The notes under the pieces are model-generated. The model did not search any database. It was not told where the DNA came from and worked only from the letters and a program-made list of their open reading frames with translations. A stretch of 27,103 bases of DNA from positions 1 to 27,103 of the IMG/VR virus record IMGVR_UViG_3300023174_000556, one strand, 5' to 3'. Below, piece after piece: positions 6,946 through 15,035 of this stretch; the stretch's first letter is position 1, and each line of letters opens with the position of its first letter. Source of the stretch: a virus. Made by a program: the position numbers and the translations under genes.

Positions 6946-7731
6946 ATGCTTACGATTAGCCTATTAAACCAAGCAAAGTTTGTTCACAAATTGCAACAAT
7001 ATCAGCAAGTTTCACGCAAGAATATGGCTGATGTTATCAATAGCAAACTTGGAGATGTTGCGGTTACGGCTATTGGTACTACCTACCGAACAAACACGGC
7101 TCAAATTGCTTCCGAGCTTCAAAGGATTCAGACTACAACCAAAATGAAAAAGGTTTTTAAGCCAATAGGTTTGGATGCAAAGGGAAGATTAAGAAAAAGG
7201 AAAATAGGTCAGCACTTGGTTAAAGAATCTAAATCAGTTGCATACGAAGGAACATATAGGTTGGTTAATTGGTTATTGAAAAATAGGGGGCTTCCCACGC
7301 TTGGTAAAACCAAACTTGGCCTTGGTGGTCTTGGAATGGGAACCAAACCCGGAACGATTGGTGCCTTGGCTCGTAGGCTTGTAGCTGGAAGAAAGCGTTC
7401 AGTTAATTACATAAGAAACGGATGGGCGGCGGCGGCGGCTATATTTGGCAAAAGGGCAAGCCTTTCAAGGGGTGATTATAGTAAAGCCGCAATTATGCGT
7501 CTTGGAGGAGGTAGCAAGGCAGATTCAAATAAAGCCAGAATGGAGGGCATTATATTTAATCGTGCTGGCGATAAAGACACTAGATATTATCCAGTAAGAA
7601 AAAGATCAGTTTCTGGTGCCGTAAAGGTTGGCTTGCCGGGTCTTTTAGAGGCAATAGACAAAGTTATGAAAGATATGGCAGTTTATCTTGCTAAAAAAGA
7701 TAAAGAGTCGAGTGACAAGTTAAGACTATAA
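6946..7731 (+). CDS. Basic hypothetical tail-region protein
   Basis: 261 residues, very rich in Lys, Arg and Gly, with an N-terminal helix (KFVHKLQQYQQVSRKNMAD) and a Gly/Leu-rich centre containing a run of five alanines after a Trp. It lies between the chaperones and the tape measure, and its stop is one base from the next ATG. I do not recognise a family. The charge and size would fit a structural or assembly protein that contacts nucleic acid or the acidic parts of other tail proteins. Confidence 0.55.
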   Translation: MLTISLLNQAKFVHKLQQYQQVSRKNMADVINSKLGDVAVTAIGTTYRTNTAQIASELQRIQTTTKMKKVFKPIGLDAKGRLRKRKIGQHLVKESKSVAYEGTYRLVNWLLKNRGLPTLGKTKLGLGGLGMGTKPGTIGALARRLVAGRKRSVNYIRNGWAAAAAIFGKRASLSRGDYSKAAIMRLGGGSKADSNKARMEGIIFNRAGDKDTRYYPVRKRSVSGAVKVGLPGLLEAIDKVMKDMAVYLAKKDKESSDKLRL

Positions 7732-7732
7732 T

Positions 7733-9247
7733 ATGGCTGACGCAACCCAAGAACTAATGCTCCGAGTCCGTGGGGACAATAGTGGAGTCGATAAAGCCGT
7801 TGATGGCACAACTAAAGCAATAGGACGATTAAAACTTAGCGGTGAAAAGGCCAGAGCCGCTTTTGGTCAATTTACAAGTGGCTTGAAAGATGCAACCAGC
7901 GCAAGTGATATTGCTGGTTCTGCGGCGAATGCATTAGGCAACACTTTTATAAAAAGCCTAAAAGGGGCGGCAATTGTTGGTGCCGCAAAAGTTTTATCTT
8001 CAGAAATAGAACAGGTTGCCACATCGTTAAAAGAAGCGGCAACTGCCGCTCAAAAAGCATTTGATGATATAGAAAAAGCTGGACAGGCGATGGATTTGAA
8101 TGAAGCGCAATCGCAAATTTCTGCCATAAACACTCAGCTTGCAATTACAAAAAACAAGGTTGATGAAATTGAAAGGCATCCGTTTAAAAACTTTATATCG
8201 AATGTTTCTGGCGCTACGGATTCCTTAAAAGAACTTGTAAAAACCGAGGAACGCTTGCGTGATATGAAGTTTGCCGAAGGAATGGTAACGCAAAACGCAA
8301 CCGAGGAAAGATTGGCTGGATTAAATGACGAAGAAAAAGCGTTAGCGGCGATTGACCAAGAATACGAAAAACGAAACAAACTCGCAGAACAAATTACAGA
8401 CCCGCAAGCATATCAAGAATTTCAAAACGCAAGCGCAGAAAAACACGCAAGGGACAGAAACGCACTTCTTGATAAACAAGCCAAAACTAGAGCAGACAAG
8501 GAACAACAATATCAAGAGGAAGTTTTTAGGGCTGAAATGGCCGCTTCTAAATTTGAAAGAGAAACAAAAGAAAAGGCTGACAAAGAGTTGGCAGACCAGA
8601 GAAAAGCAGACGCCGATTCGGCCCACAAAGAAGCTCTTTACAACATAGAGGAAGAGGCAAAATTACAAGAGAAATTAGATAAAAATAAATTCGATAGAGA
8701 AATACGTGATGCTCGCCAAGTTGTAGAAGCGCAAAAGCAAGCCAAAATAAATTTAGATAGAGGAGCGCAAGCTCAAAAGCAATTTGGTGGTGGATTGCTT
8801 GGTGCATCGGCATCTGGAAGAGTTGCATTGGAGTCGGCTCAAAAACAAAGAGAAAGACAAGTAAAACAAGAAAACTTTAAGACTCAAGAGGCATACTTTG
8901 AAGAGAAGGCAAAAGTAGAAAACGAAAAAAGAATTAGAATGGGATTGTCTGGCGGGGTTACTGCGGGAGATATAAAAAGACAAGAAGCAGAAAGAGTTGC
9001 GGCGGCAAATGCTCCAACTATTGCAGAACAAGCGCAAGCTCAAGCTCAAGGCATTAGCCCAGAACAAGTGGCGATTGGGAATGTTCTCCAGAAGCAAGCA
9101 GTTAGTCTTGGGTATCAAGCACCCCCGCAGGAAGAAACCAGAGACGCTTGGAAGGGTGAATTAACCAAAACAATGAAAACCATGCTAGACACCCTAAATT
9201 CTCTCATGTCTGCCCCATTGGTTACATCTGGGGCCGGGGGCACATAA
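7733..9247 (+). CDS. Tail tape measure protein
   Basis: 504 residues. The N-terminus (ELMLRVRGDNSGVDKAVDG) has the pattern common at the start of tape measure proteins: a beta strand with Gly-Asp-Asn then a helix linking to Ala/Gly-rich membrane-like sequence (about 60-105). Residues from about 105 to 400 are charged coiled coil with many Lys/Glu/Ala/Gln. By the usual 1.5 Angstrom per residue rule this predicts a rather short tail, near 75 nm at most. It follows the frameshifted chaperones directly. Its TAA overlaps the next start (TAATG). No lysozyme or peptidase domain is visible. Confidence 0.7.
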   Translation: MADATQELMLRVRGDNSGVDKAVDGTTKAIGRLKLSGEKARAAFGQFTSGLKDATSASDIAGSAANALGNTFIKSLKGAAIVGAAKVLSSEIEQVATSLKEAATAAQKAFDDIEKAGQAMDLNEAQSQISAINTQLAITKNKVDEIERHPFKNFISNVSGATDSLKELVKTEERLRDMKFAEGMVTQNATEERLAGLNDEEKALAAIDQEYEKRNKLAEQITDPQAYQEFQNASAEKHARDRNALLDKQAKTRADKEQQYQEEVFRAEMAASKFERETKEKADKELADQRKADADSAHKEALYNIEEEAKLQEKLDKNKFDREIRDARQVVEAQKQAKINLDRGAQAQKQFGGGLLGASASGRVALESAQKQRERQVKQENFKTQEAYFEEKAKVENEKRIRMGLSGGVTAGDIKRQEAERVAAANAPTIAEQAQAQAQGISPEQVAIGNVLQKQAVSLGYQAPPQEETRDAWKGELTKTMKTMLDTLNSLMSAPLVTSGAGGT

Positions 9248-9921
9248 TGAGTGCAATTATAGTTGGTTCCCCAATATCGGGTTCTAAAGTCTTGCAAAAA
9301 CAAGACTTTCGCAGGGATGTCAATGGAATGGAATCCATTACAGAAAATTATATAATTCGCACCGAAGATCGAGAAACTATTTCACCAGTTAAAGACACAA
9401 CTCACGCTTCTTTTTCCTCAGCAACTAAAAAGTATTCAAGAATGGCAGTTGAAACTATCAGCTATGGGGAACAAGACGGAGGGCTTACAGCAATGTCTGT
9501 TTCATATGTTGGCCTTACAAGTTCAACCGGATTGCCACAACCCTATGTGCGAATGATTCCAACTTTTGGAACTGGAGTTTATGGTTCTCCATTAACCATT
9601 GAAGCGGAGTTCATTACAGACATTACCGAAGCTCAATTATCCTCCGGCCAGCTCGTTAAAGACATACCAGCTTCCGTAAGATATATTTATGGAGCCGCCT
9701 TGGTTCAAATGCCTTATGAGTTAAATGGTTTTACAATGCCAGCAAATCCAAGACCACCGGGAATTATTCAGAAAACTAGTTTAGGTGGAGAAATTGTTTA
9801 TCTTGGGTATTGCGTGGATAGTGTTGCATCGGAAAGAAGGGGGCAATTTTTAACGGCACGAGTCACATTCAAAGAAAAACAATATGGAACTGGCGCATTT
9901 GTATATGCTAATAGGCTATGA
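9247..9921 (+). CDS. Putative distal tail protein
   Basis: 224 residues, mostly beta (ETISYGEQDGGLTAMSVSYVGL, TARVTFKEKQYGTGAF). Directly downstream of the tape measure is where siphophages encode the distal tail protein that closes the tube tip, and the size and beta content suit that role, but I see no diagnostic motif. It is coupled to both neighbours by stop/start overlaps, so it is co-translated with them. Alternative: a baseplate hub component. Confidence 0.45.
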   Translation: MSAIIVGSPISGSKVLQKQDFRRDVNGMESITENYIIRTEDRETISPVKDTTHASFSSATKKYSRMAVETISYGEQDGGLTAMSVSYVGLTSSTGLPQPYVRMIPTFGTGVYGSPLTIEAEFITDITEAQLSSGQLVKDIPASVRYIYGAALVQMPYELNGFTMPANPRPPGIIQKTSLGGEIVYLGYCVDSVASERRGQFLTARVTFKEKQYGTGAFVYANRL

Positions 9922-10178
9922 GGGAAAACAATCTTACAGAACTTAAAGGCAGTTCTAGGCTTGCCTTGGGATTCTTTAATAGCCTCATACGCAGAATTGA
10001 ATGCACAAAGCCTATTGCCGGGGACGGAATAGCAGTTCAACCAATAGACAATGGATTTCTTGTAAGTGTTTCTGGGGGCATTGGTAGCTTTGGTTCGGGC
10101 GGGGTGAGAACCATAGACCTAAATGTGTGTTCCAATGGCACACCAGATGTAATTCAAGTCTATGGCCCAGCAGTTTAG
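9918..10178 (+). CDS. Small Gly/Ser-rich tail-tip-region protein
   Basis: 86 residues. A short N-terminal helix (RLALGFFNSLIRRIEC) is followed by a beta/turn segment with the glycine-rich SGGIGSFGSGGVRTIDL. ATG 9918 overlaps the TGA of the previous gene. The IAVQPIDNGFLVSVSGG strand pair resembles short linker or hub-associated modules in phage tail tips, but I cannot assign a family. Confidence 0.45.
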   Translation: MRENNLTELKGSSRLALGFFNSLIRRIECTKPIAGDGIAVQPIDNGFLVSVSGGIGSFGSGGVRTIDLNVCSNGTPDVIQVYGPAV

Positions 10179-10180
10179 TA

Positions 10181-10193
10181 TTGACATAGGAGA
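10181..10193 (+). promoter_or_regulatory. TTGACATA leader motif and ribosome binding site of the tail fibre gene
   Basis: TTGACATAGGAGA begins two bases after the previous stop and 21 bases before ATG 10202. AGGAG is a good ribosome binding site. The hexamer is shared with the leaders at 3874, 5566 and 12565. Confidence 0.45.
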
Positions 10194-10201
10194 CACTTAA
10201 A

Positions 10202-11902
10202 ATGGCTCAAAACATCGACTTTTTTATTGATGTTACCAATGGCAACTTGGTGGCGGCTGGATCGGTAAAGAATGGTATTCTTCCCACCTTCACCCGCAAC
10301 GATACCTATAACTTCCGAGTGCGCCTACAAGAGCGAGACACAAATAACTTTCTCCGTGATTTAGACACTACCGGGGCATCCTTAAAGCTCGGTATTGGTG
10401 GCATTGATGACGGCCCAAGCGATGGAGCATTTAAGCTCACAATCAATTCTACAACTTCTAATGCAATTACTTGGAATTCGGACGAGGCTACTGTTGCTTC
10501 AAGAATTTATACCGCAGTTTCCAACAATGTTGCAACTTGCGTAACTTATGGCCTAGAGCCAGATGCCTATTTGCTTACCGCAACCCAGCCCAATACAGCA
10601 ATGTCGTTTGGTGGTTCTAGCTTTACCCTTTTCCCAACTAGCTCGGTTATTATCAGCACTCGGCGTTTTCCCGCATCTAGCGTTCAAGCCCAGCAAATCA
10701 TTAAGCTCCGCAGAAACCCAGCCGTCTATTCTGACACATTCACGGCATCATCGGTTTCTGGTGTGGTTGCTCTTACCAAAACTCAAGTAGGCTCCACAAC
10801 CCGCAACGAAATCTATAACCTTGCTATCGGCCCAGATGCCGAGGGAGGTTCCGTTGTTCTTGCATTTGGAACCAACACGACAACTGCTATCGCTATTGGT
10901 TCGAGTGCCGCCAGCTTTGCTGAAGCACTTACGGCTGTTACTGGCATTGGTGCAAACAATGTTTCCGTGGATTCTGGAAACAACTCTGGAGATTATTCAA
11001 TTTCTTTTGTTCGTTCATTGGGATTACAAGCCGTCACTACCGCACTCACTCTGGATGCTTCCGGGGTTGTCTACGGAAATTATCTTGGCACTAGCGTCAC
11101 GATGGCAACGGCAGAGCTAGACGAACTTTTTGCCGAAGCTGGAACCGACACCATCACACCCACAATCGAGATCGAGCTTACCCAGAACGGAACTCCCAAG
11201 ACAATTTACCAAGGCTCTATTAGCGTCCGCCGTGACCTCATCACAACCGGGGCAGTAGTCCCAGCCGACCAAGCCAGCTACTACACCAAGGCCGAATCCA
11301 ATGCCCTCTTTGTTGAGGACTCAACCTCAAATGTCGATGCAACGAACCGCAAGCTATACAATAGTTATGGAACGGCTTTCCTAGATTGGCAGAACAATAG
11401 CATTGGAACTGGCTCCACAATCCTAGACCTTTCTGGAACTGCAATTACAATTTCTGATGGATATAATTTGGGAGTAGGCACAACAACTGGAACAAAGATT
11501 GGGGTTAGCACGGCTTCAAAGATTGCCTTCTATGGCTCCACCCCAATCACACAACCAGCAAACCCAAATGTCGTAACAAATCTGGTAAATCTTGGGTTAT
11601 TACAAAGTGGCTCAACTACCTATGGAGTGTTTCCACTTTCGTCTAGAACACTCACCACAACCGCATCTTTGAATTTTGGATCGGTTGGTTCAAATTCATC
11701 AACATCCATAACCGTTGCCGTAACTGGTGCGGCCATAAATGATATTGTTTTACTTGGATTACCATCTGCCATTTCAGAAGGTCTTACATTTTTTGGTCAC
11801 GTTGTTGGTAGCGATCAAGTTCACGTTGATTGTGTAAATGCAACAGGTTCAAGCAAGACGCAATCCGCACAAACTTTCCGAATCTCCGTCATCGGCTATT
11901 AA
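10202..11902 (+). CDS. Tail fibre / receptor-binding protein
   Basis: 566 residues, Ser/Thr/Gly/Asn-rich and beta throughout. Near residue 359 it has YYTKAESNALF, a short helix pattern used as a joint in many fibres. Residues around 430-450 contain KIAFYGSTPI, a repeat-type motif seen at the collar-to-tip junction of many siphophage fibres. The last 75 residues (INDIVLLGLP, then DQVHVDCVNATGS) look like a small beta-sandwich tip found at the ends of phage fibre proteins. It sits at the end of the tail module, after the tail-tip genes. It is expected to form trimers and set host range; no peptidase or polysaccharide lyase motif is visible. Confidence 0.7.
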   Translation: MAQNIDFFIDVTNGNLVAAGSVKNGILPTFTRNDTYNFRVRLQERDTNNFLRDLDTTGASLKLGIGGIDDGPSDGAFKLTINSTTSNAITWNSDEATVASRIYTAVSNNVATCVTYGLEPDAYLLTATQPNTAMSFGGSSFTLFPTSSVIISTRRFPASSVQAQQIIKLRRNPAVYSDTFTASSVSGVVALTKTQVGSTTRNEIYNLAIGPDAEGGSVVLAFGTNTTTAIAIGSSAASFAEALTAVTGIGANNVSVDSGNNSGDYSISFVRSLGLQAVTTALTLDASGVVYGNYLGTSVTMATAELDELFAEAGTDTITPTIEIELTQNGTPKTIYQGSISVRRDLITTGAVVPADQASYYTKAESNALFVEDSTSNVDATNRKLYNSYGTAFLDWQNNSIGTGSTILDLSGTAITISDGYNLGVGTTTGTKIGVSTASKIAFYGSTPITQPANPNVVTNLVNLGLLQSGSTTYGVFPLSSRTLTTTASLNFGSVGSNSSTSITVAVTGAAINDIVLLGLPSAISEGLTFFGHVVGSDQVHVDCVNATGSSKTQSAQTFRISVIGY

Positions 11903-11908
11903 GCCGAG

Positions 11909-11920
11909 AGCCGAAAGGCT
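11909..11920 (+). other. GNRA-loop hairpin between fibre and next gene
   Basis: AGCC-GAAA-GGCT, a perfect 4-bp stem closed by a GAAA tetraloop, 10 bases before ATG 11929. It may shape ribosome access or protect the upstream message. It is too small to be called a terminator. Confidence 0.25.
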
Positions 11921-11928
11921 GAAATCCT

Positions 11929-12573
11929 ATGGGTAAAATCTTAACTGCCCAACCATTTCCATTTAACCATTATGATGCGGAGTCTGGTGGTTACCTTCCG
12001 TGCGGAGAGGCCGGAGATTACAACATAAGGGGAACTCAATCAGAAATGATGAGGGCTTATTGGAGGGTAAAAAAATACAGAGTCAATTTTTCCTTTACAA
12101 CATCTGCCCCATATCCAATAACCACAGAAAGTTGTGCGCTTGATTTGGTTTCATCCAAATCAAATGACAGCCTCATACCAACAATTGATGAATCTGAATT
12201 GGTTTGTGGGGCTTATTTGTATCAAAACATAATTTCTAAAACAGATAGAATTACAGATGTTGATGCTTTTTTTAGCTTTGGAAAAGCAGACTATTATTTT
12301 AATTCAGACAAAGATCAAGCATTGGTGCATTTATATTTTAAGAACTTTTTATTTGATAATAACAATGATGATTATCCAGATTGGAATACATCAACAGGCG
12401 GAACTCTCGGCCCAGTTATTTTTGATGGATTTCAAGTATATCTTGGTGATGACCCAATTTATTACAATGCAGTTGATATTGGAATTAGTGCCTTTTCAGC
12501 ATCAATAGTGGCTAATGAGTTTTGGTCTTATGGTGGACTATACAACACATCTACTGGTGAACCCTTGACATAA
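11929..12573 (+). CDS. Hypothetical tail-associated protein, possible adhesin
   Basis: 214 residues, rich in Tyr, Phe, Asp, Asn and Ser, with little Lys. There is no signal peptide, but the aromatic and Asp/Asn content (FDNNNDDYPDWNTSTGG) is like that of sugar- or surface-binding beta proteins. It follows the fibre gene with a 26-base gap and precedes the lysis genes. A second receptor-binding or fibre-accessory protein is the most natural reading. I do not recognise a family. The stop TAA is part of the next TTGACATAA leader. Confidence 0.45.
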   Translation: MGKILTAQPFPFNHYDAESGGYLPCGEAGDYNIRGTQSEMMRAYWRVKKYRVNFSFTTSAPYPITTESCALDLVSSKSNDSLIPTIDESELVCGAYLYQNIISKTDRITDVDAFFSFGKADYYFNSDKDQALVHLYFKNFLFDNNNDDYPDWNTSTGGTLGPVIFDGFQVYLGDDPIYYNAVDIGISAFSASIVANEFWSYGGLYNTSTGEPLT

Positions 12574-12580
12574 GGGCAGG
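12562..12580 (+). promoter_or_regulatory. TTGACATAA leader and hairpin before the lysis cassette
   Basis: TTGACATAAGGGCAGG lies 19 bases before ATG 12584. CCCTT (12562-12566) can pair with AAGGG (12572-12576), which would mask part of the ribosome binding site. That could delay translation of the holin-like gene. Confidence 0.35.
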
Positions 12581-12583
12581 GCT

Positions 12584-12745
12584 ATGAACTTTTTCACAGA
12601 AAATTTTGCAAATATTATGGCCGTTGTGGGTGCAGTCGTTGTCCTCGCTCGTATCATCGTGAAGTTGACCCCGACCCCTGCTGATGACTCGGTTCTTGAA
12701 AAAGTGGTTTCGGTTCTTAAAACCCTCGGACTTCACATCGACTAA
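12584..12745 (+). CDS. Holin-like small membrane protein
   Basis: 53 residues. One membrane segment at about 11-28 (IMAVVGAVVVLARIIVKL) is followed by LTPTPADDSVLEKVV, a Thr-Pro-Thr-Pro-Asp-Asp turn that I associate with small holin-like proteins in phage lysis cassettes. A possible upstream hairpin overlaps the ribosome binding site. The next gene starts one base after its stop, then spanin and endolysin genes follow. With a single membrane segment and no dual start it would be an unusual but not unprecedented holin; a lysis-accessory role is the alternative. Confidence 0.6.
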   Translation: MNFFTENFANIMAVVGAVVVLARIIVKLTPTPADDSVLEKVVSVLKTLGLHID

Positions 12746-12907
12746 ATGATTACTTCAATCCTCGCCGTGATAGCGGGATTGGTTGGTATTGGCGGGTGGT
12801 GGATTAAAAACAGAGCCAAGACCCGAAGGGAAAGAGACGATGAACAAATCGCTTATAGGCGTTCTCTCCGTGATGCGGAGGTGGATGCTTGGATTCATCG
12901 TAGGTAG
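12746..12907 (+). CDS. Putative i-spanin (Rz-like) inner membrane protein
   Basis: 53 residues. An N-terminal membrane segment (ILAVIAGLVGIGGWWI, about 5-20) leads to a very charged helical tail (KTRRERDDEQIAYRRSLRDA). The o-spanin-like lipoprotein begins inside it in another frame, the classical embedded Rz/Rz1 layout. It is much shorter than usual i-spanins, which need a periplasmic domain long enough to reach the outer membrane partner; the orientation rule (tail with many Arg) would also favour a cytoplasmic tail. It could therefore be a small accessory membrane protein instead. Confidence 0.45.
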   Translation: MITSILAVIAGLVGIGGWWIKNRAKTRRERDDEQIAYRRSLRDAEVDAWIHRR

Positions 12908-13121
12908 TTGCCTAACTGGGTGTGCCACAACCCAGCCTTACGACATTGGCCAAGCACCGAACCAAGACTCGATCTCGGACTTTATCCAAAGGTGGGACAA
13001 GCTCGACAGAACCCACGCCACAAAAGACGAATACCGGGAACTCTATGCCCAGACGCTCAAGGCGTTATCTCGATCAATGGAAGAAACAGAACGATGCAGG
13101 ACAAGGTTTGAGGAACAATGA
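12840..13121 (+). CDS. Putative o-spanin / outer membrane lipoprotein
   Basis: 93 residues from ATG 12840, with GAAGGGAAAGAG upstream; longer in-frame starts would lack a signal peptide at the N-terminus. Residues 1-27 are a signal peptide with Lys/Arg then a hydrophobic core, ending in the lipobox LTGC with Cys28 as the lipidated residue. Ala at +2 favours outer membrane sorting. The mature part is helical and charged (FIQRWDKLDRTHATKDEYRE). It overlaps the preceding gene by 68 bases in a different frame and couples to the endolysin gene by ATGA. Role: fusing or disrupting the outer membrane at lysis, if the spanin call holds. Confidence 0.65.
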   Translation: MNKSLIGVLSVMRRWMLGFIVGSCLTGCATTQPYDIGQAPNQDSISDFIQRWDKLDRTHATKDEYRELYAQTLKALSRSMEETERCRTRFEEQ

Positions 13122-13612
13122 CTCTTAAAGAGGCGGCGGAGCGTTCTAGGGGGCATATAGAGCGATTAGAGCCTAGTTTTGGGGCTAGGGTGGCAAAGTG
13201 GTATTCGGAACTGCTAGACAAGAAAATCCCTGCTTTAATCTATTGTTCAATCCGCACCCCAGAAGAACAAGAAGAACTTTACGCTCAAGGTAGAACAAAA
13301 AGCGGAACCAAGGTTACAAATGCTAGGGGCATCCCCGCCCAATCCCTGCATATCGGAGGCCACGCAATCGACTTTGTACCCTTGGCTCGGACTCCTACCG
13401 GGGATTACATCGCTTCTTGGGATGACCATAGCACATACGCTATTTGCCAAAAAATTGCAGAAAAACACGGCTTGCGTCATCTGGATTGGGAGGAACCTCA
13501 TTTAGAGGATTCGACCATTTCTGGGTGGAGAGAATTGGTTTCTCCACAAAAGCAAGAAGTGAAAACAAAAAAGATTTCACTCGTAAATAAAAAGCCTTGG
13601 TCTAGCAGATAA
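13118..13612 (+). CDS. Endolysin, VanY/M15-type L-alanyl-D-glutamate peptidase
   Basis: 164 residues. RTPEEQEELYAQGRT (46-60) and SLHIGGHAIDF (76-86) are the signatures of M15C peptidases, with zinc ligands His78 and Asp85 and the third His128 in EEPHLE. The family cuts the peptide stem of peptidoglycan. There is no signal peptide, so it would need the holin to reach the wall. The final 25 residues are Lys-rich. It is coupled to the lipoprotein gene by ATGA and ends the lysis cassette. Confidence 0.88.
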   Translation: MTLKEAAERSRGHIERLEPSFGARVAKWYSELLDKKIPALIYCSIRTPEEQEELYAQGRTKSGTKVTNARGIPAQSLHIGGHAIDFVPLARTPTGDYIASWDDHSTYAICQKIAEKHGLRHLDWEEPHLEDSTISGWRELVSPQKQEVKTKKISLVNKKPWSSR

Positions 13613-13615
13613 GGG

Positions 13616-13978
13616 ATGACATCTGCAAATGTTGTGCCAGTCAAAAAGTTTTTCAATAAGAAGCACGAACATCACTTAACCCAAATCCAAGCCGCAACTT
13701 GCGAGGCTTTGGAACGGAAATACACGGCTGGTGTCGAGGCTTACAAAACGAATTTGTGGGAGATGCCAGCAATGCGAATGGTGGAGGAGGGCATCAATGA
13801 GGCAGTAGATCAGATAACTTATTTGATGAGCCTTCGCCAATCTATGAAAGTTATATGTGCTTTAGCTCACGAAGGAATGACCGATTTAGAACTGACAAAT
13901 CCCAAGGCTAGGGAATGTTGCCAACTTATTTATACTTCATTAACTGGCGATAGAAATAAGCCTAGTGAAAACGATTAA
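13616..13978 (+). CDS. Hypothetical helical protein, MazG-like pattern
   Basis: 120 residues, nearly all helical. MRMVEEGINEAVDQITYLMSL contains Glu-X2-3-Glu followed by an Asp about four residues on, reminiscent of the metal-binding helices of all-alpha NTP pyrophosphatases (MazG-like), and similar short proteins occur in phages. The rest of the fold is not evident, so function is uncertain. The ribosome binding site AAGGG is close to ATG 13616. It overlaps the GTG start of the phosphoesterase gene by 14 bases. Confidence 0.45.
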   Translation: MTSANVVPVKKFFNKKHEHHLTQIQAATCEALERKYTAGVEAYKTNLWEMPAMRMVEEGINEAVDQITYLMSLRQSMKVICALAHEGMTDLELTNPKARECCQLIYTSLTGDRNKPSEND

Positions 13979-14708
13979 ATTTGTAGCGTGTGGAGACATC
14001 CACGGAAACGAGCAATGCCCTAAAAGCGTTAAAGCTCTATTGGCATTTTGCAAAGATTTCAAACCAGACCTAGTGGTTTGCATCGGGGACTTGTGGGACT
14101 TCAAGGCCATCCGCAAAGGAGCCGGGGACGAAGACCAAGCATCTAGTTTGCAAGAAGATTGGGATTGTGGGGAGGAGTTTATCAGAGAGTTCTTTGCATT
14201 TGGCGAAGAACGAATTTTTCTCCGAGGCAATCACGATGAACGCCTATGGGATTTAGCCAAGAATACATCTAGCGGAATTTGCAGGGATTACGCCAACTCT
14301 GGCATTGAGAATGTCGAGACCATAATGAAGGAAACGAGGGCAAAGATGTTTCCCTACGATTCTATTCATGGCCTCTATACTTGCGGGAGTCTTTCGTTTG
14401 TTCACGGATACGGACACGCCATGCATGGTGCCAAGCAACACTCGGATGCCTATGGGAATGTTTTGTTCGGCCATACTCACGCGATTGATTATTTCCGTAG
14501 CGTTTCGCACGACTTGCGAGAAGCGTGGAATATCGGATGTCTTTCCGAACTTGGGCCTACCTATAATCGTAGCCAAATGCGGCGGCTTCGTTGGCAGAAC
14601 GGATGGGCTTTTGGAATGATTCACTTGGCAGAGAAAAGCCACGATGTTTTCCAAGCCAAAAGGAGGAACGGAAAGTTTACTCTGCCTACTGCAATTAAAT
14701 CCTTTTAG
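13965..14708 (+). CDS. Calcineurin-like metallophosphoesterase
   Basis: 247 residues with a GTG start. All metal-site motifs are present in order: GDIHGN (10-15), GDLWD (41-45), GNHDE (88-92), a His in VHGYG (about 147) and GHTHA (169-173). The family hydrolyses phosphomono- or diesters with two metal ions; the substrate here is unknown and could be nucleotide, cyclic nucleotide or DNA ends. In phages such enzymes commonly lie near nucleotide or DNA metabolism genes, as here. The C-terminal Trp/Arg-rich part (RRLRWQNGWAFGMIHLA) may bind the substrate. Confidence 0.85.
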   Translation: MKTIKFVACGDIHGNEQCPKSVKALLAFCKDFKPDLVVCIGDLWDFKAIRKGAGDEDQASSLQEDWDCGEEFIREFFAFGEERIFLRGNHDERLWDLAKNTSSGICRDYANSGIENVETIMKETRAKMFPYDSIHGLYTCGSLSFVHGYGHAMHGAKQHSDAYGNVLFGHTHAIDYFRSVSHDLREAWNIGCLSELGPTYNRSQMRRLRWQNGWAFGMIHLAEKSHDVFQAKRRNGKFTLPTAIKSF

Positions 14709-14711
14709 CTT

Positions 14712-14996
14712 ATGAGAGACAGGAAATGGAATAAACCAATCAGAGGAGAATGGGCATCTGCATTAGAAAGTTACATTTCAATGCAAGCCGAGGTTGTTCC
14801 TCCCGGTTGGAAAAGAGTTACAGAAACCCTGCAAGCGATGGGATTGAAATCCATTGGTAGCGGTTCACGCTCGAAGATGCTTACAGAGATGGTGGAGAAT
14901 AAAATTTTAGAAAGAAAACAATTCAGAGTGCCAGATTTAAGTGGTCGAAGATTGATGCCCATTGACCACTATCGCCTAGTTTCCAAGGGCAAATAG
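14712..14996 (+). CDS. Small winged-helix-like DNA-binding protein
   Basis: 94 residues. The order helix (ALESYISMQAEVVPPGW), helix-turn-helix (TETLQAMGLKSIGSGSRSKMLTEM), then a wing with a basic strand pair (ILERKQFRVPDLSGRRLMP) fits a winged-helix domain, the second helix being the recognition candidate. It ends just before the main non-coding region with inverted repeats, so an autoregulatory role is attractive but unproven. Confidence 0.5.
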   Translation: MRDRKWNKPIRGEWASALESYISMQAEVVPPGWKRVTETLQAMGLKSIGSGSRSKMLTEMVENKILERKQFRVPDLSGRRLMPIDHYRLVSKGK

Positions 14997-15031
14997 CCTA
15001 ATATCAAGCACTTGCATAAGCCCATATTAGG
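14997..15031 (+). promoter_or_regulatory. Inverted repeat CCTAATAT/ATATTAGG
   Basis: CCTAATAT (14997-15004) and ATATTAGG (15024-15031) are perfect 8-base arms with a 19-base spacer, directly after a stop codon. There is no U-tract, so a protein-binding site is more likely than a terminator. Confidence 0.45.
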
Positions 15032-15035
15032 GCAT

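Noticed and set aside
7425-7439. Five GGC repeats in the gene at 6946
   Set aside because: It simply encodes a short alanine run after a Trp, in frame. No evidence of a slippery or regulatory function.
8134-9118. Several open frames on the minus strand opposite the tape measure gene (for example 8342-8626 and 8753-9118)
   Set aside because: They are shadows of a Lys/Gln/Glu-rich coiled-coil coding sequence on the plus strand. Their products are improbably rich in Phe/Leu/Cys/Ser and no ribosome binding sites are seen; all other genes are on the plus strand.
3874-12570. Reading the four TTGACA boxes as ordinary sigma-70 -35 elements
   Set aside because: At 16-18 bases downstream none has a TATAAT-like hexamer; the expected position falls at or just inside the coding start. 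Kept only as an unexplained shared motif.
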